Shown here piece by piece: positions 40,685 to 49,707 of a stretch of DNA of 64,000 nt. Numbering within the stretch: position 1 is the first letter of the stretch; every line of letters begins with the position of its first letter. The stretch spans positions 868,001 to 932,000 of the forward strand of contig NZ_CP102830.1 of the NCBI RefSeq assembly GCF_024730785.1, read 5' to 3'. Position numbers and translations under genes: made by a program. Source of the DNA: Pseudomonas sp. LS44. Its GTDB lineage: Bacteria; Pseudomonadota; Gammaproteobacteria; Pseudomonadales; Pseudomonadaceae. Below the pieces are notes generated by a model. It made no database searches, had not been told where the DNA came from, and saw only the letters and a list, made by a program, of their open reading frames with translations.

Positions 40685-41854
40685 TTAGCGGTCGTCACTT
40701 TCTTCGGTGGGCAGCGGCGCCTGCGGGGCGCGCAAACCGACCTCGGCGGCGAGCTTAAGCGACTTGCCGTTGCGCAGGACTTCAATATTGACCTGCTGGC
40801 CGGGCTTGGTGCGCGCCACCTGGTTCATCGAGCGGCGTCCATCGCTGGCGGCCTCGCCGTCGATGCTGAGGATCAAATCGCCGGGCTGCAGCCCGGCCTT
40901 TTGCGCCGGACCATCGCGGTAGATGCCGGCCACCACGATGCCCGGGCGACCTTCGAGACCGAAGGACTCGGCGAGCTCCGGTGTCAGCGGCTGGACTTCG
41001 ATGCCTAGCCAGCCACGGATCACCGAACCGTGCTCGATGATTGCGCGCATCACTTCCAGCGCCAGTTTGGTCGGAATGGCAAAGCCGATGCCTTGCGAGC
41101 CGCTGGACTTGGAGAGGATCGCGGTATTGATGCCGATCAGATTGCCCTGGGCGTCGACCAGCGCGCCGCCGGAGTTACCGGGGTTGATCGCCGCGTCGGT
41201 CTGAATGAAGTCTTCGTAGGTATTGAGGCCCAGTTGGTTGCGCCCGGTGGCGCTGATGATGCCCATGGTGACCGTCTGGCCGACGCCGAATGGGTTACCA
41301 ATCGCCAGGGCAACGTCGCCGATGCTGATCGCATCGGAGCGCCCGAGGGTGATTGCCGGCAGATCCTTGAGGTCGATCTTCAGCACCGCCAAGTCGGTTT
41401 CTGGGTCGCTGCCGATCACCCGGGCGAGGGTTTCCCGACCATCTTTCAAGGCCACGACGATCTGATCGGCGCCGGCGGTCACGTGGTTGTTGGTCAGCAA
41501 GTAGCCTTCCGGGCTCATGATTACCGCCGAGCCGAGGCTCGATTCCATGCGCCGTTGCTTGGGCAGGTTGTCGCCGAAGAAGCGGCGGAATTGCGGGTCG
41601 TTGAACAGCGGATGGGCCGGGCGGTTGACGTACTTGGTGGTATACAAGTTGGCCACCGCCGGTGCAGCAATTCCCACGGCCTGGGAGTAGGAAGTCGGGC
41701 CTTGCTTGAGGAGGTTGTAGCGGGGCGCCTGCTGCATGTGCACGTCCTGCTGCGGCAGGCCGACCCACTGCGGGTAACGCTGGATAATCAATAACGCGAG
41801 CAAAACACCGGCCAGCAATGGCCAACCGAGGAAGCGCAGGGCCTTGAACATCAA
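40685..41854 (-). CDS. algW: Periplasmic site-1 serine protease AlgW (DegS-like)
   Basis: 389 residues. N-terminal membrane anchor ('FLGWPLLAGVLLALLIIQRY'), trypsin-like domain with triad His124 ('LLTNNHVTAGAD'), Asp154 ('SDPETDLAVLKIDL') and Ser228 ('NPGNSGGALVDAQG'), then one PDZ domain (about 275-375; 'GWLGIEVQPLTPELAESFGL', 'GLQPGDLILSIDGEAASDGR'). In P. aeruginosa AlgW cleaves the anti-sigma factor MucA in response to envelope signals and so turns on AlgU and alginate. Divergent from the NIF3 gene. Confidence 0.94.
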   Translation of the reverse strand: MMFKALRFLGWPLLAGVLLALLIIQRYPQWVGLPQQDVHMQQAPRYNLLKQGPTSYSQAVGIAAPAVANLYTTKYVNRPAHPLFNDPQFRRFFGDNLPKQRRMESSLGSAVIMSPEGYLLTNNHVTAGADQIVVALKDGRETLARVIGSDPETDLAVLKIDLKDLPAITLGRSDAISIGDVALAIGNPFGVGQTVTMGIISATGRNQLGLNTYEDFIQTDAAINPGNSGGALVDAQGNLIGINTAILSKSSGSQGIGFAIPTKLALEVMRAIIEHGSVIRGWLGIEVQPLTPELAESFGLEGRPGIVVAGIYRDGPAQKAGLQPGDLILSIDGEAASDGRRSMNQVARTKPGQQVNIEVLRNGKSLKLAAEVGLRAPQAPLPTEESDDR

Positions 41855-41962
41855 TCGATCCTGAGGGTTGCGAGGGCGCGGAGCGGCCCTTAAGGTGGCG
41901 CCATTATAGAGGCGCGTTCGTCAATAAAGGAGCGGTCCGCCGCCGCTTCAGCGAGGATTTTT

Positions 41963-42721
41963 ATGGCCATTGCCCTGACCACTCTGGTCGAAGAAGCCGA
42001 CCGTTATCTGGAGGCTGCACGCATCAGCGATTACTGCCCGAACGGCTTGCAAGTCGAGGGGCGACCGCAGGTGCGGCGCATCGTCAGTGGCGTGACGGCC
42101 AGCCAGGCGCTGCTCGACGCAGCGGTCGAGGCAGGTGCGGATGTGGTGCTGGTCCATCATGGCTATTTCTGGAAGGGCGAGAACCCCTGCGTCACGGGCA
42201 TGAAACAGCGTCGCCTGAAGACGTTGCTGAGCAACGACATTAGCCTGCTGGCCTATCACTTGCCGCTCGACCTGCATGCGGAAGTGGGCAACAACGTCCA
42301 GCTGGCGCGGCAACTCGACATCGTCGTGGAAGGGCCATTGGAGCCCGGCAATCCGCGCACGGTCGGTTTGGTCGGCGCGCTCGCCGAGCCGCTGAGTCCG
42401 CGCGATTTTGCCCGTCGCGTGCAAGAAGTTCTGGGCCGTGAACCGCTGCTGGTAGAAGGTCCTGGCATGATTCGCCGAATTGGCTGGTGCACCGGTGGGG
42501 GCCAGGGCTATATCGATCAAGCGGCCGCGGCGGGCGTCGATCTGTACCTGACCGGCGAGGCTTCCGAGCAGACGTTCCACAGCGCTCGGGAAAATGCCAT
42601 CAGCTTTATCGCCGCCGGTCACCATGCCACCGAACGCTATGGCGTCCAGGCATTGGGTGACTATCTGGCGCGCCGTTTTGCCCTCGAGCACCTGTTCATC
42701 GACTGCCCGAATCCGGTCTGA
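41963..42721 (+). CDS. NIF3-like dinuclear metal centre protein (YbgI family)
   Basis: 252 residues. Conserved metal-binding segments are visible: 'DYCPNGLQVEGRPQVRRIVS', 'VVLVHHGYFWKGENP' (paired His), 'AYHLPLDLHAEVGNN' and 'GHHATERYGVQALGDYLA'. YbgI in E. coli, a homologue, has been proposed to act in nucleic acid or cell-wall related processes; the role is not settled. It lies between algW and cysD, as in P. aeruginosa. Confidence 0.9.
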   Translation: MAIALTTLVEEADRYLEAARISDYCPNGLQVEGRPQVRRIVSGVTASQALLDAAVEAGADVVLVHHGYFWKGENPCVTGMKQRRLKTLLSNDISLLAYHLPLDLHAEVGNNVQLARQLDIVVEGPLEPGNPRTVGLVGALAEPLSPRDFARRVQEVLGREPLLVEGPGMIRRIGWCTGGGQGYIDQAAAAGVDLYLTGEASEQTFHSARENAISFIAAGHHATERYGVQALGDYLARRFALEHLFIDCPNPV

Positions 42722-42878
42722 TTCGGCGCCGGCGGTGCATTACAGATCGGCATAAATCTAGATTTTTTCGATCTAACCGGCTGCCTGAATAGAATAGGGT
42801 GCTGTGCTAAAGTGCGCGCCTCGTCCACGGCCCGTAGGCCGTCCAATCAGTTCTCTCAAGAGAAAGTCGTGGGTAGCC

Positions 42879-43796
42879 ATGCTCGATAAATTGACGCATC
42901 TGAAGCAGTTGGAGGCGGAAAGCATCCACATCATCCGCGAGGTCGCTGCCGAGTTCGACAACCCGGTGATGCTGTACTCCATCGGTAAAGATTCTGCCGT
43001 CATGCTGCATCTTGCCCGCAAGGCGTTCTTCCCCGGCAAGCTGCCGTTTCCGGTCATGCACGTCGATACGCGCTGGAAATTCCAGGAGATGTACAGCTTT
43101 CGCGACAAGATGGTCGCCGAGATGGGTCTCGACTTGATCACCCACATCAATCCGGATGGCGTGGCGCAGGACATCAACCCGTTCACTCACGGCAGTGCCA
43201 AGCACACCGACATCATGAAAACCGAGGGCCTCAAGCAGGCGCTCGACCAGTACGGCTTCGATGCCGCCTTCGGTGGTGCGCGTCGCGATGAAGAGAAATC
43301 CCGCGCCAAAGAGCGCGTGTACTCGTTCCGCGACAGCAAGCACCGCTGGGACCCGAAGAACCAGCGCCCCGAGCTGTGGAACGTGTACAACGGCAAGGTC
43401 AAGAAGGGTGAGTCGATTCGCGTGTTCCCGCTCTCCAACTGGACCGAGCTGGACATCTGGCAGTACATCTACCTGGAGCAGATCCCGATCGTGCCGCTGT
43501 ACTTCGCCGCCGAGCGTGAAGTGATCGAGCGCAATGGCACTCTGGTGATGATCGACGACGAGCGCATTCTCGAGCACCTCACCGACGAAGAAAAAGCCCG
43601 TATTCAGAAGAAGATGGTGCGTTTCCGCACCCTCGGTTGCTACCCACTGACGGGCGCGGTGGAATCCACCGCTGCCTCCCTGCCGGAAATCATTCAGGAA
43701 ATGCTCCTGACCCGTACCTCCGAGCGCCAGGGCCGCGTCATCGACCACGATGGGGCTGGTTCCATGGAAGAGAAAAAACGTCAGGGGTACTTTTAA
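42879..43796 (+). CDS. cysD: Sulfate adenylyltransferase subunit 2, CysD
   Basis: 305 residues from the ATG at 42879 ([20 protein letters not shown]); longer readings to 42804 cover the promoter region. It is an ATP pyrophosphatase-fold enzyme with PP-loop '[18 protein letters not shown]'; '[20 protein letters not shown]' and '[20 protein letters not shown]' are diagnostic. With CysN it adenylates sulfate. The 157-base AT-rich upstream region (with CTAGATTTTTTCGATCTAA) would be the place for CysB control; TAAAGT at 42808-42813 may be a -10 element. Confidence 0.96.
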   Translation: MLDKLTHLKQLEAESIHIIREVAAEFDNPVMLYSIGKDSAVMLHLARKAFFPGKLPFPVMHVDTRWKFQEMYSFRDKMVAEMGLDLITHINPDGVAQDINPFTHGSAKHTDIMKTEGLKQALDQYGFDAAFGGARRDEEKSRAKERVYSFRDSKHRWDPKNQRPELWNVYNGKVKKGESIRVFPLSNWTELDIWQYIYLEQIPIVPLYFAAEREVIERNGTLVMIDDERILEHLTDEEKARIQKKMVRFRTLGCYPLTGAVESTAASLPEIIQEMLLTRTSERQGRVIDHDGAGSMEEKKRQGYF

Positions 43797-43797
43797 T

Positions 43798-45696
43798 ATG
43801 TCGCACCAATCCGATCTGATCAGCGAAGACATCCTCGCTTACCTGGCCCAGCACGAGCGCAAGGAGCTGCTGCGCTTCCTCACCTGCGGCAACGTCGACG
43901 ACGGCAAGAGCACCCTGATCGGCCGCTTGCTGCACGACTCCAAGATGATCTACGAAGACCATCTGGAAGCCATCACCCGCGACTCGAAGAAAGTCGGCAC
44001 CACCGGTGAAGATATCGACCTGGCGCTGCTGGTCGACGGCCTGCAGGCCGAGCGTGAGCAGGGCATCACCATCGACGTGGCGTACCGCTATTTCAGCACC
44101 GCCAAGCGCAAGTTCATCATCGCCGACACCCCTGGCCATGAGCAGTACACCCGCAACATGGCCACCGGTGCCTCCACCTGCGACCTGGCGATCATCCTGA
44201 TCGACGCGCGCTACGGTGTGCAGACCCAGACCAAGCGCCACAGCTTTATCGCCAGCCTGCTGGGTATCAAGCACATAGTCGTGGCCATCAACAAGATGGA
44301 CTTGAAAGGCTTCGATCAGGGCGTATTCGAGCAGATCAAGGCCGATTACCTGAAGTTCGCCGAAGGTATTGCGCTTAAGCCGAGTTCGCTGCACTTCGTG
44401 CCGATGTCGGCGCTCAAGGGCGACAACGTGGTCAACAAGAGCGAGCAGTCGCCTTGGTACACCGGCCAGTCGCTGATGGAAATTCTCGAGACCGTGGAAG
44501 TGGCGGGTGATCGCAACTTCAACGACCTGCGCTTCCCGGTGCAGTATGTCAACCGTCCCAACCTGAACTTCCGCGGTTTCGCCGGCACTCTGGCCAGCGG
44601 CATCGTGCGCAAGGGCGACGAAGTCATCGCCCTGCCGTCGGGCAAGGGCAGCAAGGTCAAGTCCATCGTCACCTACGAAGGTGAGCTGGAACAGGCCGGT
44701 CCGGGCCAGGCGATTACTCTGACCCTGGAAGACGAGATCGACGTCTCCCGTGGCGACATGCTGGTGCACGCCGACAATCGCCCGCAGGTGGTCGACAGCT
44801 TCGACGCCATGCTGGTGTGGATGGCCGAAGAGCCGATGCTGCCGGGCAAGAAGTACGACATCAAGCGCGCCACCAGCTATGTGCCGGGCTCGATCGCCAG
44901 CATCACCCACCGCGTCGATGTGAATACCCTGGAAGAGGGCGCGGCGAGCAGCTTGCAGCTCAACGAAATCGGCCAGGTGCGCATCGCCCTGGATGCACCG
45001 ATCGCGCTGGACGGCTATGCGCATAACCGCACCACCGGCTCGTTTATCGTCATTGACCGCCTGACCAACGGCACCGTCGGTGCCGGCATGATCATCGCCG
45101 ATGCGATAGGCGCTGGTGGCAGCACTCATCACGGCAAGCTGGCTCATGTGTCGACCGAGGAGCGTGCCACGCGCTTCGGCCAGCAACCGGCCACCGTGCT
45201 GTTCAGCGGCCTGTCGGGCGCTGGCAAGAGCACCCTGGCCTACGCCGTGGAGCGCAAACTGTTCGACCTGGGCCGTGCGGTGTATGTGCTGGATGGCCAG
45301 AACCTGCGCCATGACCTGAACAAGGGCCTGCCGCAGGACCGTGCCGGGCGTACCGAGAACTGGCGGCGTGCCGCCCATGTGGCACGTCAGTTCAACGAAG
45401 CCGGCCTGCTGACTCTGGCTGCGTTCGTCGCTCCGGATGCCGAAGGCCGCGAACAGACCAAGGCGCTGATCGGTGCCGAGCGCCTGATCACTGTCTACGT
45501 CCAGGCTTCGCCGGCGGTGTGCCGCGAGCGTGATCCGCAGGGCCTGTATGCCGCCGGTGGCGACAATATCCCGGGTGAGTCCTTCCCTTACGATGTGCCG
45601 CTGAATGCCGATCTGGTGGTCGACACACAGAGCGTTTCGGTGGAAGACGGCGTCAAGCTGGTGATCGATCTGCTGAGAAACCGTGGCGCGCTGTAG
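43798..45696 (+). CDS. cysNC: Bifunctional sulfate adenylyltransferase subunit 1 / APS kinase, CysNC
   Basis: 632 residues from the ATG at 43798. The N-terminal 440 residues are the CysN GTPase: G1 '[16 protein letters not shown]', G3 '[19 protein letters not shown]', G4 '[11 protein letters not shown]', then EF-Tu-like barrels. The C-terminal 170 residues are adenylylsulfate kinase: Walker A '[17 protein letters not shown]', '[20 protein letters not shown]' and '[17 protein letters not shown]'. The fusion makes PAPS from APS in one protein and is normal in Pseudomonas, in contrast to separate cysN and cysC in E. coli. One base after the cysD stop. Confidence 0.96.
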   Translation: MSHQSDLISEDILAYLAQHERKELLRFLTCGNVDDGKSTLIGRLLHDSKMIYEDHLEAITRDSKKVGTTGEDIDLALLVDGLQAEREQGITIDVAYRYFSTAKRKFIIADTPGHEQYTRNMATGASTCDLAIILIDARYGVQTQTKRHSFIASLLGIKHIVVAINKMDLKGFDQGVFEQIKADYLKFAEGIALKPSSLHFVPMSALKGDNVVNKSEQSPWYTGQSLMEILETVEVAGDRNFNDLRFPVQYVNRPNLNFRGFAGTLASGIVRKGDEVIALPSGKGSKVKSIVTYEGELEQAGPGQAITLTLEDEIDVSRGDMLVHADNRPQVVDSFDAMLVWMAEEPMLPGKKYDIKRATSYVPGSIASITHRVDVNTLEEGAASSLQLNEIGQVRIALDAPIALDGYAHNRTTGSFIVIDRLTNGTVGAGMIIADAIGAGGSTHHGKLAHVSTEERATRFGQQPATVLFSGLSGAGKSTLAYAVERKLFDLGRAVYVLDGQNLRHDLNKGLPQDRAGRTENWRRAAHVARQFNEAGLLTLAAFVAPDAEGREQTKALIGAERLITVYVQASPAVCRERDPQGLYAAGGDNIPGESFPYDVPLNADLVVDTQSVSVEDGVKLVIDLLRNRGAL

Positions 45697-45716
45697 CTCG
45701 TCCCGGGGAAGGTTGT

Positions 45717-45808
45717 GTAGGGTGGGTTAGCCGTAGGCGTAACCCACTGCTGATGTTCGCTGCGGTATCGCCGGTGGGTTACGCCGCGTTGCGACTAACC
45801 CACCCTAC
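45717..45808. repeat. 92-bp nested inverted repeat, GTAGGGTGGGTTAG family
   Basis: Perfect 14-bp outer arms GTAGGGTGGGTTAG (45717-45730) and CTAACCCACCCTAC (45795-45808). Inside lie a second pair, GTAACCCAC and GTGGGTTAC. The 40-bp repeat at 23154 is a short relative. Confidence 0.85.
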
Positions 45809-45822
45809 AAAAACCCGATAGA

Positions 45823-45858
45823 CAATAAAAAGCCCCGCCTAGGCGGGGCTTTTTATTG
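45823..45858. terminator. Bidirectional terminator between cysNC and yhcB
   Basis: A 36-bp perfect palindrome: CAATAAAAAGCCCCGCCT joined to AGGCGGGGCTTTTTATTG, with T-runs in both directions. Confidence 0.92.
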
Positions 45859-45878
45859 TCCGGCGTTATCCGGCGAGG

Positions 45879-46313
45879 TTATTTCTTCATCCCGAAGGTC
45901 ACGTCCAGCGTGCCGGGCGCATCGGGTGCCTTGGGCGCGTAGTCCTTTGGCGTCTCGGTGCTTTTCGGCGGAGTCAGACGTTCGCGCGGGGCGCTTTGTT
46001 CGTCGGCCTGCAACGCGGCGAGCAGGCGCTGCCGGGTCCGCTCGTCGAGAGCCAGGCGGTTGGCACCGTCGGACAGATGCTCCTGAACGTCCTGATAACT
46101 CTGGGTGAGTTTCTTCACCAGGCCAGCCGTGGAGTTGAAGTGCGTCACTACATCGCTTTGGTAGGTGTCGAAGCGCTCCTGCAGTTCATCCAACTGGCGC
46201 TGAGTACGATTGGGCGCGGCATTAGGCAGCAGGCGGGCCACCACGAAGCCGATGGCGATGCCAGCGAGCAGGGTGAGAGTCGGCAGTAACCAGGCTGTGA
46301 GCGTCTGTTCCAC
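45879..46313 (-). CDS. yhcB: YhcB/ZapG (DUF1043) inner-membrane cell division and shape protein
   Basis: 144 residues: an N-terminal membrane helix ('WLLPTLTLLAGIAIGFVVAR') and a coiled cytoplasmic region ('QRQLDELQERFDTYQSDVVT', 'LVKKLTQSYQDVQEHLSDGA') that defines DUF1043, then a Pro/Thr-rich tail. E. coli YhcB interacts with elongation and division proteins and affects envelope balance. Single gene, convergent with cysNC and divergent from the hydrolase. Confidence 0.88.
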   Translation of the reverse strand: MEQTLTAWLLPTLTLLAGIAIGFVVARLLPNAAPNRTQRQLDELQERFDTYQSDVVTHFNSTAGLVKKLTQSYQDVQEHLSDGANRLALDERTRQRLLAALQADEQSAPRERLTPPKSTETPKDYAPKAPDAPGTLDVTFGMKK

Positions 46314-46445
46314 GAGTCCTTCCTCTATAAACGGCTTTGCTTTACGTTAGCGGCTCGCACCGGCGCTGTATACCGTGGTGCAAGCCTTCATGTGCCTAAC
46401 CAAGACGTGTCGACCCGGTCCGGGGTCACGGAGTTCCTGTTGCTT

Positions 46446-47069
46446 ATGCGTGAAACCTCCCTGCTGCTCGATGGCCCCGCCGGTCAGCTCGAAGCCCTCT
46501 ATCTAGACCTGCCCGATGCGCGTGGTGTGGCGCTGATCTGTCATCCCAATCCGGTGCAGGGCGGCACCATGCTCAACAAGGTCGTCTCGACGTTACAGCG
46601 TAGTGCCCGCGATGCTGGCCTGAGTACGCTGCGCTTCAATTACCGGGGGGTTGGCGCCAGCGCGGGCTGCCGTGACATGCACAGCGGCGAAGTGGACGAC
46701 GCCGAAGCGGTGGCGCACTGGCTACTGGCACGGCATCCGGGTTTGCCGCTCACACTTGCCGGCTTCTCCTATGGCGGTTTCGTCGCCGCGGCGCTCGGTG
46801 GCCGCTTGGAGGCGCAGGGGCAGACGTTACAGAGTCTGTTCATGGTGGCGCCGGCGGTCATGCGCTTGCGCGACGAGGATCAACCGCCGCAACACTGCCC
46901 GTTGACCCTGATTCAGCCGGACCAGGATGAAGTGATCGATCCGCAACTGGTCTATGCCTGGTCCGCCGCCCTCGACCGTCCCCATGAGCTGCTGAAAGTG
47001 GCAGAATGCGGACACTTTTTTCACGGCAAGCTCACCGATCTCAAGGATCTGGTGCAGCCGCGCCTTTGA
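46446..47069 (+). CDS. Small alpha/beta hydrolase
   Basis: 207 residues from the ATG at 46446; a GTG at 46392 in frame is a weaker start. The nucleophile elbow is GFSYGG in 'LPLTLAGFSYGGFVAAALGG'; 'ALICHPNPVQGGTMLNKVVS' and 'LRFNYRGVGASAGC' match the dienelactone-hydrolase-like/CocE-type small hydrolases. The acid (Asp in 'QPDQDEVIDP') and His ('VAECGHFFHGKL') complete the triad. The substrate is unknown. Directly upstream of trpS, as in P. aeruginosa. Confidence 0.87.
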   Translation: MRETSLLLDGPAGQLEALYLDLPDARGVALICHPNPVQGGTMLNKVVSTLQRSARDAGLSTLRFNYRGVGASAGCRDMHSGEVDDAEAVAHWLLARHPGLPLTLAGFSYGGFVAAALGGRLEAQGQTLQSLFMVAPAVMRLRDEDQPPQHCPLTLIQPDQDEVIDPQLVYAWSAALDRPHELLKVAECGHFFHGKLTDLKDLVQPRL

Positions 47070-47099
47070 TCCTGATTGCAGTCCGACAAGCGATAAGCC

Positions 47100-48446
47100 A
47101 TGACCACTCGTATCCTCACCGGCATCACCACCACCGGGACGCCACACCTCGGCAACTACGCCGGCGCCATTCGCCCGGCCATCGTTGCCAGCCGCGAGGC
47201 GAACGCCGATTCGTTCTACTTCCTCGCCGATTACCACGCGCTGATCAAATGTGACGAGCCGCTGCGCATCCAGCGCTCGCGTCTGGAGATTGCCGCCACC
47301 TGGTTGGCCTGCGGTCTGGATGTGAACAAGGCGACCTTCTACCGCCAATCCGATATTCCCGAAATTCCCGAACTGACTTGGCTGTTGACCTGCGTGGCGG
47401 CCAAGGGTCTGCTCAATCGCGCGCATGCCTACAAGGCATCGGTGGACAAGAACGTCGAACTCGGCGAAGACCCGGATGCCGGCGTGACCATGGGCCTGTT
47501 CAGCTATCCGGTGCTGATGGCGGCGGACATCCTGATGTTCAACGCCCACAAGGTGCCGGTCGGCCGCGATCAGATCCAACACGTGGAAATGGCGCGCGAC
47601 ATCGGTCAGCGCTTCAACCACCTGTTCGGTCAGGGCAAGGAGCTGTTCACCCTGCCGGAAGCGGTGATCGAGGAGGGCGTGGCGACGCTGCCTGGTCTCG
47701 ACGGGCGCAAGATGTCGAAGAGCTACGACAACACCATTCCACTGTTCGGCAGCGCCAAGCAGTTGAAGGACGCCATCGCCCGCATCGTCACCGACTCGAA
47801 GCTGCCGGGCGAGGCCAAGGACCCGGATAACTCGCACCTGTTCACCCTCTACCAAGCGTTCGCTACCGCGGCACAGCAGGCTGAGTTCCGTGCCGAGTTG
47901 CTCGCCGGTCTGGGCTGGGGCGAAGCCAAACAGCGCTTGTTCCAGCTGCTCGACAGCGAATTGAGCGAGGCGCGCGAGCGCTATCAGGCGTTGATTGAGC
48001 GGCCGGCCGATCTGGAAGACATCCTCCTCGCTGGCGCGGCCAAGGCCCGCAAGACTGCCACCCCGTTCCTCGGCGAACTGCGCGAAGCGGTGGGCCTGCG
48101 CTCGTTCCGTGAACAGGTGCAAGTAGCCGGGGCAGGCAAGAAGAAAGCGGCGAAAGCGGCGCGTTTCGTCAGCTTCCGTGACGACGACGGCAGTTTCCGC
48201 TTCCGTCTGCTGGATGCCGCGGGCGAGCAGTTGCTGCTATCCATCTCTTTCGCCGACGGCAAGAGTGCCGGCCAGGTGAGCAAGCGTCTGCAGGCCGGCG
48301 ATCAGCTGGATATCCGCGAGCAGGCCGACGGCTTCGGCCTGTGGCTGGATGGCGAACTGGTCGGCGAAAGCCCGGCTTTTACCGATGCCCCCGCTCGCAC
48401 GGCGGCGATCCAGCACCTGCGCGAGACGCTCGCTGTGCAGGAGTAA
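47100..48446 (+). CDS. trpS: Tryptophanyl-tRNA synthetase with C-terminal extension
   Basis: 448 residues, over 100 longer than the E. coli enzyme (about 334). Class I motifs: HIGH variant '[12 protein letters not shown]' and '[10 protein letters not shown]' (KMSKS). The catalytic core ends near residue 335. Residues about 347-448 begin with a basic [10 protein letters not shown] stretch and then form a beta-rich module ('[20 protein letters not shown]') that resembles DUF1508/YegP repeats by eye. Pseudomonas TrpS is known to me to be of this length, so the extension is not an annotation error. It lies 30 bases after the hydrolase. Confidence 0.95.
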   Translation: MTTRILTGITTTGTPHLGNYAGAIRPAIVASREANADSFYFLADYHALIKCDEPLRIQRSRLEIAATWLACGLDVNKATFYRQSDIPEIPELTWLLTCVAAKGLLNRAHAYKASVDKNVELGEDPDAGVTMGLFSYPVLMAADILMFNAHKVPVGRDQIQHVEMARDIGQRFNHLFGQGKELFTLPEAVIEEGVATLPGLDGRKMSKSYDNTIPLFGSAKQLKDAIARIVTDSKLPGEAKDPDNSHLFTLYQAFATAAQQAEFRAELLAGLGWGEAKQRLFQLLDSELSEARERYQALIERPADLEDILLAGAAKARKTATPFLGELREAVGLRSFREQVQVAGAGKKKAAKAARFVSFRDDDGSFRFRLLDAAGEQLLLSISFADGKSAGQVSKRLQAGDQLDIREQADGFGLWLDGELVGESPAFTDAPARTAAIQHLRETLAVQE

Positions 48447-48487
48447 GGGCTTTCGGGCGGCTTGCTACCTGAGTCTGATTGCCAAGC

Positions 48488-48522
48488 AACGGGGCCGTCG
48501 CTAAAGTGACGGCCCCGTTTTT
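48488..48522 (+). terminator. Intrinsic terminator after trpS
   Basis: AACGGGGCCGTC (48488-48499) and GACGGCCCCGTT (48508-48519) enclose an 8-base loop and lead into TTTTT. Confidence 0.9.
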
Positions 48523-48541
48523 CTTGCCTAGTTAGCGAATT

Positions 48542-49636
48542 ATGACTCCCCTCGAGCGATACCAGGTTGACCTGAAACGTCCCGACTTCTTCCACGACGC
48601 CGCGCAGGAAAACGCTGTGCGCCATCTGCAGCGGCTCTACGACGACCTGGTCGCCAGCGAGAAGAGCAAGCCGGGAGTATTCGGCAAACTGCTCGGCAAG
48701 AAGACCCAGGAACCGGTCAAGGGCCTGTATTTCTGGGGTGGGGTAGGGCGCGGCAAGACCTACTTGGTCGATACCTTCTTCGATGCGCTGCCGTTCAAAC
48801 GCAAGATGCGCACCCATTTCCACCGCTTCATGAAGCGTGTGCACGAGGAAATGAGAACCCTCAAGGGCGAGAAGAACCCGCTGACCATCATTGGCAAGCG
48901 TTTCGCCGACGAGGCGCGAGTGATCTGTTTCGATGAGTTCTTCGTTTCCGACATCACCGACGCGATGATTCTTGCCACCCTGCTCGACGAGCTGTTCAAG
49001 AACGGCGTCAGCCTGGTGGCGACCTCCAACATTGTGCCCGATGGCCTGTACAAGGATGGCCTGCAGCGCGCGCGTTTCCTGCCGGCGATCGCGCTGGTCA
49101 AGCAGCACACCGATGTGGTCAACGTCGACAGCGGTGTCGATTATCGCCTGCGCGCCCTGGAACAGGCCGAGCTGTTCCACTGGCCGCTGGACGACGAGGC
49201 CGAAGGCAGCCTGCGTAAAAGCTTCACCAGCCTGCTGCCGGACTGCACGCGGGCGTCCGAAGATGAGCCGCTACTGATCGAAAATCGCGAAATCCGCGCG
49301 GTGCGAGTCTGCGAAGACGTTGCCTGGTTCGAGTTCCGTGAGCTATGCGACGGCCCGCGCAGCCAGAACGATTACATCGAGCTGGGCAAGATCTTCCACG
49401 CGGTTATCCTCGCCAACGTCGAGCAGATGGGCGTGGCCAAGGACGACATGGCGCGGCGCTTCATCAATCTGGTGGACGAGTTCTACGACCGCAACGTCAA
49501 GCTGATCATCTCCGCCGAGGTGGAGCTGAAGGATCTGTACACCGGCGGGCGACTCAACTTCGAGTTTCAGCGCACCTTGAGCCGCCTGTTGGAAATGCAG
49601 TCCCATGAGTTCCTCGCTCGGCCGCACAAGCCGTAA
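48542..49636 (+). CDS. zapE: Cell division ATPase ZapE
   Basis: 364 residues, AFG1/ZapE AAA-type ATPase. Walker A 'FWGGVGRGKTYLVDTFF', Walker B 'VICFDEFFVSDITDAMIL', sensor 'VATSNIVPDGLYKDGLQR'. ZapE interacts with FtsZ during constriction in E. coli. Starts 20 bases after the trpS terminator, ends before a bidirectional terminator. Confidence 0.94.
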   Translation: MTPLERYQVDLKRPDFFHDAAQENAVRHLQRLYDDLVASEKSKPGVFGKLLGKKTQEPVKGLYFWGGVGRGKTYLVDTFFDALPFKRKMRTHFHRFMKRVHEEMRTLKGEKNPLTIIGKRFADEARVICFDEFFVSDITDAMILATLLDELFKNGVSLVATSNIVPDGLYKDGLQRARFLPAIALVKQHTDVVNVDSGVDYRLRALEQAELFHWPLDDEAEGSLRKSFTSLLPDCTRASEDEPLLIENREIRAVRVCEDVAWFEFRELCDGPRSQNDYIELGKIFHAVILANVEQMGVAKDDMARRFINLVDEFYDRNVKLIISAEVELKDLYTGGRLNFEFQRTLSRLLEMQSHEFLARPHKP

Positions 49637-49661
49637 CGCGCCGTACGAGTCGTTGCGTACC

Positions 49662-49697
49662 ATAAAAAAGGGCTGCCTATTGGCAGCCCTTTTTTAT
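49662..49697. terminator. Bidirectional terminator between zapE and the exported repeat protein
   Basis: ATAAAAAAGGGCTGCC and GGCAGCCCTTTTTTAT are perfect 16-bp arms around TATT. Confidence 0.92.
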
Positions 49698-49707
49698 TCC
49701 GCTGCGC

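Noticed and set aside
43738..45378. 546-codon minus-strand open frame
   Set aside because: Antisense to cysNC, whose motifs are all intact; composition is that of a shadow frame.
46392..46445. GTG-initiated longer hydrolase
   Set aside because: The added 18 residues do not look like part of the fold, and GGAG lies nearer the ATG at 46446.
46827..48122. 431-codon minus-strand open frame
   Set aside because: Covers trpS and the hydrolase end on the opposite strand; no recognisable domain.
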